DNA from: Tomocerus qinae
Lineage: Eukaryota > Arthropoda > Collembola > Entomobryomorpha > Tomoceridae
Reading direction: 5' to 3'
Assembly (NCBI GenBank): GCA_020055645.1
Contig: CM034547.1
Coordinates: 28,892,513-28,956,512, forward strand
Length of the DNA stretch: 64,000 nucleotides
Shown: positions 51,453 through 61,300 of the stretch, piece by piece
Layout: the number at the start of each line of letters is the position of its first letter
Position numbering within the stretch: position 1 is the first letter of the stretch
The notes under the pieces: generated by a model
Told to the model about the DNA's origin: nothing
What the model saw: only the letters and a program-made list of their open reading frames with translations
Databases searched by the model: none
Made by a program: the position numbers and the translations under genes

Positions 51453-53277
51453 CCTTTAATAAATCTTTATTTTCATTTTATTTGTGCTAATGTTGTCTCA
51501 AACAGCGTGTGTATTGTGTATCACTCACAAATTCACAAAGTAGATCATTATTATGTACATTTATTTACACATCTCCAACTGTCTGACATTAGATATCTGC
51601 ACACATCTGCAGATATTATCATTTAAACTTGCATAACTTACGACAATTTGAAGACAAATGGTTAAACAGCTATGAACCTAAAAGCCATTTAGTGTGTCTC
51701 GCATTCATTTATCGGCAAAATTGTCATTTTCACATATTATGTACACATTTTGACTACAGGTAAAATACAGGGTATCAAAAATAATGTACTTTGTATAGGT
51801 AGCCTATAATCTTAAGAAAAGAAATACCTGTCTTTGAGATAGCCACTATTTAAGATAACTGCCAACAAGACAAGATGAACAATAAAACCAACAAGCATCA
51901 ATAAAATAAGTTTTTATTGAATAAAGCTTTTTGCTCTCACTCAGTTCTTTGCCAAATAATTCAAAATTCCTTTTGCCTTATATCATAATTACTAGAGGAT
52001 CTCGAAGTGTGTCAATCATAATTTTATTTATGTCAATATTTTTAAAAACTTTTTTGATGTTATCTAACACGACACAATGCACCATTCCAAACAAAGATTA
52101 TTACATGTTAATACATGTACTTACACTACTACGCACTATAGTTGAGTTGAATGTAATGTATCATGTTACCCTCAAAGTTACATTTCTACAGAGGAGATCT
52201 ACAAGTCTACAATCTACAATACACCGAATCATACTGAATACTGAAAACTTGCTTTATTGACATGTCAAAAGGTACAGTCAGTCGAAACAAAGTTAATCGA
52301 ACAGAATCAGCATTTCTAACACAGTTAGCTGCTGCTCTAACACCCCAGAGAGGCTTTTCAAAAACTCGGATTTGTCAATGAAACATGATCATGGTATTTT
52401 ACATAATGATGGATGCATTGATAAAGTTTTTATTATACTAAATGAATATTAAGTTGCTTTGCTGGTCTAACGGTCTAAGTCTAAATTCGAAATAAACAGT
52501 GTCAAACACTTTACGATCACCCTGCACAATATTCTAAAAACCTACATTAAATCTAATAAATAAATATTATGTATAGTGTAATGGAGTATTGCCCTAGCCT
52601 AACCATATATTGCATGGTACATATACATGCTATATTCATTTTATGCAAACAACAATAGTATATTGTATTCCCTGACTGTGTGAAATGCATTAGTTTTAAG
52701 GTAACTTCAAGTTCTGTCCTCCTTAGGTTCAGTTATTTTATGTATCTCTACTTCATTATTATTATTATTATTAGTGATGACAGGGTGCCTGGTATTATAT
52801 AGCTATGTGGAACTTGTAGAAGGAATATAATATCATTGTGAGTAAGCATTAAAAGTTTATATTTAGCTAATTTCAGAGAACGCAATACCTTAGACTAAGA
52901 AAAACAGAACTTGTCGCCGGATGGGTGCTAACAAGATACACTAAGTGTGCATCTCGATAAAAACATCTTTTTATTATGCATTTATTTACCAACATGGTTA
53001 AAGTAGAAAGCAAACAATCAATTCACACATATTTACGACCCCGACAATAATCATGTTTACTCTGAAGGATAGGGTGTCTCAATTTTGCATTATTGACATT
53101 TCCGGGATCCAGAAGATGTTCACTAGGTATATATACTAACAGATAAAAAAGCATGGCTGCCAATGACATTCTATTTTGATTCCATCAGGAAACAAGAACC
53201 ATTTAGTGAACTTATTTTTTGCTGTTAGAAACTAGCTGATTCAATAGACACTTGTTCCTCAAAAATTGACTTAAATC
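51453..53277. other. Intergenic
   Basis: About 1.8 kb of AT-rich DNA between the neprilysin-like gene and the small membrane protein gene. No exon, RNA gene or repeat recognised. Confidence 0.5.
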
Positions 53278-53860
53278 ATGAATAAGTATTGGATTTTTCT
53301 AAGTTATTTATTACTGGTTTCTGGTAAAACGTCAAACTCCAAGTACAGGAGTTCGGGGAGAATTACTAAACAATCTGAATCGGCAAACACTTCCCAAGCC
53401 AAATCTTTTGACATGATCAAAGAAAATTACATTACACCTCCTCAGAGTGAAGGTAAATTCATTTACTATTTTAATTATTAATCATGCTATGCAAGTGTTG
53501 CTTTAGTCTGAATCTATCTTGAAAATTAATATTGTTAAAGCTAAACCTGCGGATTCAGCCAGGACGAAGTTTTTCGATGTGGAAGATGACGGACCACCTG
53601 GACCAGCACCTTTGATTAACTTAGATAGAAATCTGCCAGCAGCTGCAGGAGTTGCAGCACAGGGACTACTTTGGTTAAGAGAACTAGGTACAGCAGCAGG
53701 AACCCCGGTTGTGATTTCCATCTTGATTTTACCATTGTTTCTTTTGGCTACTGGGGCATTATTTATTCCAGACTGGACCAATCCCAATAATATTTTATAC
53801 ACCTCAGAATATTCTGCAATGAGAGAGTTTTTTGATATTTCCAAAATGTGGTCCAAATAG
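53278..53860 (+). CDS. Small single-pass membrane protein of unknown function
   Basis: Two exons, 53278-53452 and 53541-53860, join in frame to 164 residues. Residues 1-17 form a signal peptide. Residues 18-85 are polar and end in an acidic, proline-rich patch (FDVEDDGPPGPAPLI, 69-84). Residues 92-112 are Ala/Gly/Leu-rich, and about 114-134 is a strong membrane segment (PVVISILILPLFLLATGALF). A short tail of about 30 residues ends in SKMWSK. I do not recognise the family. The obvious acceptor at 53505-53506 gives the wrong frame; the acceptor at 53539-53540 restores it, though its pyrimidine tract is weak. The real exon 2 start therefore needs a transcript. AATAAA at 54194-54199 may be its polyadenylation signal. 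Confidence 0.6.
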
Positions 53861-54850
53861 AGATTTTTGCATTTTAATTTATTTATTCCTTAAAAGACTA
53901 CTTCCATCTATATATAGCCATTACAATGTAGGCGAAATGTTTGACAATATACGCTTTACTAAGGAAAAGAATAGAGTATACCATAACGAACAAAAAATGT
54001 GTTCAAAAAATTCTAAATGTTTTTAGTTTAGGTTGGAAGAGCAATTTGTGTAGCGAATCACAAAACTATTACTTTGTATAAAATTATAATTAAGCAGAGT
54101 TAATTTTGAACTACTTATTGGGTATGTTGTAAACGAATGGCTTTAGCACCGGCACGGTATGATTTAGTGGTGAAAGTGCCTAAATAGCTGTAAAATAAAT
54201 AATCCTAAAAATTAAATATACCTATCATTGGATTACCCACGTCCCTAAGATATAAACTTATATTTATGATACTAAAATATTGAAATAGACATTTACATTA
54301 TGAGTAACGCGTAAAAGTGTACATCAACACATAATTTATATTTATTTTCATTAGTACTCAACATTCTTACATTTTTGACTAAACTGATTGTGTGATTAAA
54401 TCATGAATAATAAAAAATTATCTATCACTCGAAATTGATACAATTCAGAGTACATTTCACCATACAATTCATTTTACACTGAGATTGTATATTTATTAAA
54501 TATAGCAGCTGACTATTTTTTATCATAACAATAACAGACACCACAAAAATTCATTTAAACGCAACTGAACACTGTGATCAATATTAGGCTATGTACGTTC
54601 CCTCACATCATACTTCTTACTATCCTAGTGCCTAGTTCACTAAACTTCACAAGTTCACTTACACTTAACAATAACAATTCGTAAATAGATAAGAAATACT
54701 TTAAAGAAATCATAAATAAATATCTTTCAATCGGGCGGGGTACTTTGTTGCAGTTTGTAGGAAAATCTATTTACTTCATTTGATATTAAATTATATTTTA
54801 GAGTGACGATTTTTGTTGTCCTTACATACCTTTTTTGGTTTGTGCACTTT
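53861..54850. other. Intergenic between convergent genes
   Basis: The 3' flanks of the small membrane protein gene (+) and UBAC2 (-). A plus-strand AATAAA at 54194-54199 and a minus-strand one at 54492-54497 are candidate polyadenylation signals. No exon seen. Confidence 0.5.
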
Positions 54851-56445
54851 TCATTGTCGTAAAAGGATGCTGGTGGCTGTTTCCAAATCATTGCTTGAGA
54901 TTCTGAGAGCGTCTACAGCTCTTTCTCGTTCAAATCCCATGTCCACTAGGATTTGAATAAATTCATCTGAAGGTTCTGCTCCATTGTCGTTTCCTCTTCG
55001 TCTTCGCTGTCGGAAAAAAGATCCTAGTAACCCTTCGTCATGATTTTCATCCACTAATCTCTCAGAATATCCTTGTCCTCTTGCTTGACGAAAATCTTGT
55101 GCTCGATTATAGAAATACTGTTGCTCCCACATTTCGGCTTGTTCTTGTCTTTGCAGTTCCAAGGTAGCTCCAACTTGTAGTTGCTATCAACCATAAGTAA
55201 TAGATGTATACTACATTTCAGGTTCTCAAGGTTATTCTTATATTATAGCCTGTACATGTACAGTTTTCTATAATCGTGAATCTGATTTCAGTTTGTCCAG
55301 AATTCAGAAATAGTGAAAGTTCGACGGCAAAATTATGTAAGTAAGATGATACCTAAAATTAAATCACTAAATCTTACCTTCGGTTCTTTGGAATACAAAA
55401 GCCATCCTAATGCTTTATCACAAAACTTGGCAACAATATCTGGAACCCTGAGCCACTTTTGAACTTTGAAGACGTTTCGCCGATAAATCATTCCTGCCAC
55501 CTGAAATAACATTGTACATAGTACTTAATATCATTTAGTTACAATGACTGTTCAAGAATAGTGAACGTTAACACATACCATGCCACATAACGCTGAGATA
55601 GCTGTTGCTGCAGATGTCGATCCGATTTGAAGCCCAAGCAAGTAAGTGATAGTCTTTCCAGTAACTGGGATCCCAAGAAAGTGAGTAACGGTAACTTGGG
55701 GAATGTCCAAGAAATAGTATACATAAAAGGGGAATATAAATCCATACCTATGAACATTAATATTACGAATATTTTCAATTGCACCTCATTGATAAAAGTA
55801 GTCAGTAGTAAAAATCTTAAGAGTAGTTTTCTTACATTCCTGGTGGCAGGAACCCCCCGTTGTGGTAGTCGATATTAAACTGAGAAAGTAGCAGGATTAC
55901 AAGAATTTCTAAAGCTGTGGAAATTGTACATGTTCCAATGAGGTGAGATGCAAATTTCTTGGAACCCATTCTTCTTTCGAATATTCTAAGCAACAAAGGA
56001 GAGCAAATTTATTAAGCACTAATTCAACTCTTTTGGATAATAAATGAAAGATGTGAACATATTATTATTTATTATGTACCTGAAATAATAGATGACCAGA
56101 ACAGAACATATAATATCTTTCGAATGCACAAACGTCAGACGATTGAAAAGTATTCGCCATAGTTGACTTGAAAATAGTACTTGAGGAATTTCACACGCTA
56201 AATAATTGCGAAGATGGGCAATCATCGGTATATGAATTGCTGTAAAGGGAAGCAACATTCCTCCTATTAATCCCTTACATACCGGCGCTTTATCTGTAAA
56301 TAAAAACATGTGCCCATATCGTTATACATACTGTGATAAATACAATGAATACAAATTAAATGACAAGTGACAATAAAACCACTGAAAACTCACAAAATCC
56401 AGTTGTGCTTTGATGACTCAGCATGGCAGCAGCCATATCTCCCAT
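54851..56445 (-). CDS. UBAC2: UBA domain-containing protein 2 (rhomboid-like pseudoprotease)
   Basis: Six exons join in frame: 56445-56394, 56293-56080, 55985-55836, 55747-55579, 55500-55378 and 55183-54851. They give 346 residues, against 344 in human. The N-terminal two thirds is a rhomboid-like membrane domain. Diagnostic segments are GFYKAPVCKG, YYFRIFERRMGSKKFAS, GFIFPFYV and TYLLGLQIGS; the catalytic GxSG serine of active rhomboids is absent, as in the family. Then comes QVGATLELQRQEQ and a basic linker, and a UBA domain at 306-346 (VDMGF, DALRISSNDLETATSILL). UBAC2 works in ER quality control with gp78/UBXD8-type partners. The start at 56445 was chosen as the first in-frame ATG; 56436 and 56424 are alternatives. 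It is head-to-head with PRKDC. Confidence 0.95.
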
Positions 56446-57078
56446 AAAAGATTACCTACACTTCCAAATCTAAACTAAAACCTTTTTCTGTAAAACCGAC
56501 TTTAACATGGGTTATTTTGAAGAATCACTTTCATTAAAAAAATGATAAACATTTCTAATTGCACATAGTATTTATTTTATTTCGACAAAAAAATGGTAAC
56601 ATTTATGAAGAATGATTTGGTGAATGAACAGTATTAGTATTATTTGTCGATTGTTGTGTTGTGGCTCGTAATTTTTGTATGCCGTCACATGCTGAGCACC
56701 CAAAGACGTCATTGATATTCAAATACACTGGAGGGAATCCACGTTTGTTCAAGACAAAAAGTGTCACAATATTTACGTTTCACAAATGTGGAAAACAGGT
56801 GAAGACTAAAATTAAAACGCTGAAACGCTTAACAAGGCAAAGACAAGACAGAATAAAGACAAAAGAGAAAGGTTGCTGCAAATGTAAAAAAATTATTTAG
56901 TGCTTTTCTAAGTGTCTTCCTGCTAAAACCAATAACCGGCTTTTGAAGATCTTTCGTTTCGTTTCACACATTATCGACAACTCTTGGTCTTCGATTATTG
57001 ATAGCGCAGTTGACATTTTGGCTTCGTCGGCACTCAACAATTTAGTTTTTGAAAGGTCAAAGGTATTAACGTACTTTC
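56446..57078. other. Intergenic, left part of the UBAC2-PRKDC divergent region
   Basis: It holds short open frames on both strands (56661-56900 +, 56897-57094 -) without recognisable similarity. I call no gene. The promoter of UBAC2 should be at the left end. Confidence 0.45.
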
Positions 57079-58026
57079 GGCTGAGGTAAACCACTGGGTA
57101 AATGATGGAGGTGCTGGAGGAGGAGGGTCTTGGGGAGGTCGAGGAGGGGGAGGCGGAGTGACTTCTGGAGGGTCTTGGGGAGGTGTGGAGGTGTTGAGGA
57201 GGTGGAGGTGGAGTGTCTTGTTCAGACGAATTTTTTAAAGTTTCTGTGGAGGTAGAGTGTCTTGTCCAGGCCTAGTCTATAAAGTTCTTGTGGAGGGGGC
57301 TTGATTTCATTCCAATAAACTAACTTATTTGACGTATGACACTTGATTTTATTCACTTACTAACTTGCCTGACGAATGACACTTGATTTCATCATGCATG
57401 CAATTGTTAAACTGAAATTCGGTAACAAAAATAACTTGCCGGACGAATAAATTAATGAATGTTGTTCACTGTTCATTAGACTCATTCATCAAATTAATAC
57501 ACACAGAGTTTCATAGCTTTAAACGTGACCTACCTGTGTGAAGCCAGAAGTGGTGGAGGTCGGTGGAGTGACGGAGTGAATCGGTGGAGTGACGGAGTGA
57601 ATCGGTGGAGTGACGGAGTGAATCACTCCACCGACCTCCACCACTTCTGGCTTCACACAGGTAGGTCACGTTTAAAGCTATGAAACTCTGTGTGTATTAA
57701 TTTGATGAATGAGTCTAATGAACAGTGAACAACATTCATTAATTTATTCGTCCGGCAAGTTATTTTTGTTACCGAATTTCAGTTTAACAATTGCATGCAT
57801 GATGAAATCAAGTGTCATTCGTCAGGCAAGTTAGTAAGTGAATAAAATCAAGTGTCATACGTCAAATAAGTTAGTTTATTGGAATGAAATCAAGCCCCCT
57901 CCACAAGAACTTTATAGACTAGGCCTGGACAAGACACTCTACCTCCACCTCCTCAACACCTCCACACCTCCCCAAGACCCTCCTCCTCCAGCACCTCCAT
58001 CATTTACCCAGTGGTTTACCTCAGCC
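57079..58026. repeat. Large near-perfect palindrome
   Basis: The left end, ggctgaggtaaaccactggg, is the exact complement of the right end of the element (cccagtggtttacctcagcc). Arms of roughly 400-540 bp meet at about 57540-57660, where ctccaccgacctccacc pairs with its complement. The centre carries three tandem copies of cggtggagtgacggagtgaat. Outside the G-rich part the arms match almost base for base. The left arm carries extra ggagg-rich sequence at 57140-57270 that the right arm lacks. No transposase is present. It could be a foldback transposon or a recent inverted duplication. Confidence 0.92.
57565..57624. repeat. Short tandem repeat at the palindrome centre
   Basis: Three consecutive 21-bp copies of cggtggagtgacggagtgaat, lying in the spacer between the two palindrome arms and not itself mirrored. 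Confidence 0.85.
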
Positions 58027-58309
58027 CGTACAACTATATATACTATACATACTCAAAAACCCTCAAACGAACAAATAATTATACCATTATATAATAGCAT
58101 TGATTTTGAAATAACAAAATTGAAGAACTAAAGATTGAAGATATGTCATGTTTATGTGCAAACAAATATCACTTTTTCTTGTAGACACGAACGCCCTACC
58201 AGGACAGAAACAGGCATGCAGAAAATGAAATGAACAAAATGTGGCACAAAGCGTATATAAAACGGATTGCAGAAATTTGAAATTGAACCGATCTCACCAT
58301 AATTTCATT

Positions 58310-61300
58310 ATGAATATCGAAAGCATAGTAAAGCATCTTAGTCCAGATTGTGATGCAGAATTTGCATTACAGCTGGTTAGGGATGCTCTTACGTTTTTTC
58401 AAGGTCCCATAGATTACTCAAAATTGGGTAAGCTGTGCATTTTGTATTTATGTAATTTTGACTTCCTAATTGATATTATTATATCTTCAGCTTAAAGTAT
58501 CATTTAAAGTCATTTAGACGACCGTATCCTGGAGGGGGTCAAAGTAGTACAATGTTGTCTGGCCTACTTAACCTGAGGTTGCAACGAGAAATGATTTCCG
58601 AAATCGGAAAACCTGCAAAATAATTACCTCCCGACATCCGAGGTACGTATAGCTGTATATAGCTATCGAAATCAGCAAAGATTTTGTCGCACTAAACGAA
58701 AAAATATGCCACATCTTTTGCCCCAGTATCTTTGCACTTAAAACTACCTTTATGTGGCCAATGACAATAGTGAAGCCCACGCACAGGCCCGTAGCGAGGG
58801 GTGCCAAGAGGACAGACTCCCCCTCCCCGAGATCGTAGAAAAGGAATAAACTTTTGTCACCCTCACCCACCTCTGCAACCTGTATCTTACTTCAACCCAA
58901 TTTTTCCCGCTTGTTTCGAGCGAAAATGGTATATATTTTGTTATAATGTGTGGGGGCCTTCTTTCGAAATTTTTTCTGGCTGCGGCCCCGCAAGCCAAAA
59001 TGATTTGATACGCCCCGGGTTCCGACACTCTGCTCCGAAATATTTTAAATTTTGATCCACAAATCGACAACTGCGAGCAAAAAAATATTCCACACGAAAA
59101 TGATATGTTAAGATTATAAGAATAAATTATAAAATTATTTTAGACGAGGTTTGCAATTTTTACATTTTTTGTAGGATAATGACAAGTGGTTTCTGAGGAT
59201 TACATTATCTTGCAAAAAGATTTAACGTGTATATAAACCTGAGAATGGCCATTGTCCATGACTCTGACTCGATCATGGTCACTTTTCTCATCGCCCCCCC
59301 TCCAGGATAATGTTTTTTGTCTCCGGTATTGAGCTACATTACTTGTTACACATACTGCCATAAAATCATAAAATGTATCTTTATATAGATCAAAACTTGG
59401 GTCTTATCTTTCCTGCGGAAAACAATGGGTTGCTGGTTTTCATGAGAAAGAAAATATGCATTAAAGAATATGAACCTGCTAAGTTAGAAGGCTTTCGTCT
59501 TATTACTTGGCTGGTGCAACAAAAATCTATGAAAATTTACACATCCCCATTCTGTGGTAGATTTAAGGTTAATTTTCAAATAATATTTTTTATCTACTGT
59601 TCATTATAATATAATAATAATAGTTTTATTTCATTTACTAAAACATGTATAGACCATCTGTACGATATATTGGAGTAACAAAAAGGAATCTGCCAAAATC
59701 CAGCAAGCTGCTTTAGATGCGCTTATAGCGTTTTTTGAGGAGTTTGGAGCAGATATTGATCTGACTGAATTTGACTCTTATAACTTATATCATGAATTAA
59801 CTACAGCTACGTGTGAAAACAAGTATTCCCCGAGTGTTCGTGGGAAGATAATTAATTTATTAGGAGTTGTAGCGTCACTATTCAAAGAGTTTTTCGACAA
59901 AGCGGAAACTTTCGAGAGACTTTTTAACCTGATTATGTTTGTGTTAAAGAAACAGGTAAAGGAAACAGAAACATGCTAATTGATCATTTTTAAAACATTC
60001 ATTTTGAATAGAAATAACTTTTATACGATATTATACCTTAGGTGGAGTCAGTTGACAACAAAATGGAGCCTAATATCATTTTGGGCGTGATGAAAGCCAT
60101 GGATAAGATTTTGCTTTCACATGGTGCAAAAATTATCTCTTACAGTGTTAATTGGGTACTTTTTTGCGAAAAACTGGAGCAAATAGTAAATCCTGAACTT
60201 TCAATAATAGACACAAATCCCGAGAACAAAAAACTAAAACGCCGAGAGTTTCAAAGAGGTGACTATCATTCCAATAATTATGACGATCTTTTATTTACAT
60301 GACTAATCTCGTCACTCTTATTTTTAGCTGGAATTGAACTCATTGCTAACCATGGAAGCAGTGATTGTTTCAGCAAAACGTTGTACGACAAGTACGGCAG
60401 CTGGTACGGAGATTTATTGGCCTGGTCTTCTTCTAGAAATGCTGATGACAGTCGTGTTGGAAAAAAAGCTATGTATACCTTCCTGCAATCGATTGCCAAG
60501 TTCATCAAAACTAATAGCGCGACAAAAAATAACGGCGAAGCTGAGAAAGCGTTTCAAGAAAGACTGATTAGTGTGAGTAGTATTGAAGATAGAATAATTT
60601 AAATTTTAAATAAATTGTCTACTAACTTTAGTGTTTTAATGTCTATTTTAATTTGCTTTCCTTAATTCTTCCCTTTAAATTTATTTTCGTCATTGTTTAC
60701 TTGCCAATCGATAAAAGATTTGCGTATTTGCAGTTTTTCGTAGACCGCTTTAACGGAAGCTTGACAAACAAAGACTCTTCCAGAAATGAGTTAACAATTG
60801 CTGTAAAGGGAGCTGGATTGTTGCTGGATGTATGTTCGGATTCAGTTGTAGCTGATAGTTTGTTCTCGAAAGTTATGAAACACATAGAAGCCATTGTTAC
60901 CGAGTAAGTTGAATTGATTACAATATGGATTCCTTATTTTGTAATGTAACCAAACCCGAAAACCAAAACCTTCCCTTGATGATATAATACAAGGTCATAC
61001 TGCTGGTAGCTTTGTACATTTACCTTATTACGGTTTTAGTATTTGTTGCAATCGTATATGGTAATACCGTATCAGAGTAGGACCAGTTATGCCGATCCAT
61101 ACTCTGAAATTGGAATTACTATTTATGGCATTTTCCCATAATCGCTACAGGAGGGCCATGTTTGTATTTTCGTTTTACAGTGCATATGAATTGAACATTA
61201 ATAATTATATATACTATTTCTGAAAATGAACTCTATTGTACTGTATGACCTAATTTGACGTAATAATTTGTAGACTCAATATGCCAGTAACTGATAGGTA

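Noticed and set aside
53507..53540. Start of exon 2 of the small membrane protein at the ctttag acceptor
   Set aside because: It leaves the joined frame off by one base; the acceptor at 53539-53540 keeps frame.
56661..56900. 79-codon Lys/Cys-rich frame
   Set aside because: No similarity; likely chance, overlapping the above frame's 3' end on the opposite strand.
56897..57094. Minus-strand frame that could be a last exon, with an acceptor-like cctcag at the palindrome edge
   Set aside because: The acceptor is part of the palindrome end, no upstream exon can be linked, and the protein has no known relatives. It remains possible but unsupported.
57838..58131. Proline-rich frame across the right palindrome arm
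   Set aside because: The Pro run is the translation of the ggagg-rich repeat; the mirrored arm breaks the same frame.
58750..59070. 106-codon minus-strand frame in PRKDC intron 1
   Set aside because: An effect of GC-rich composition; no motif or splice support.
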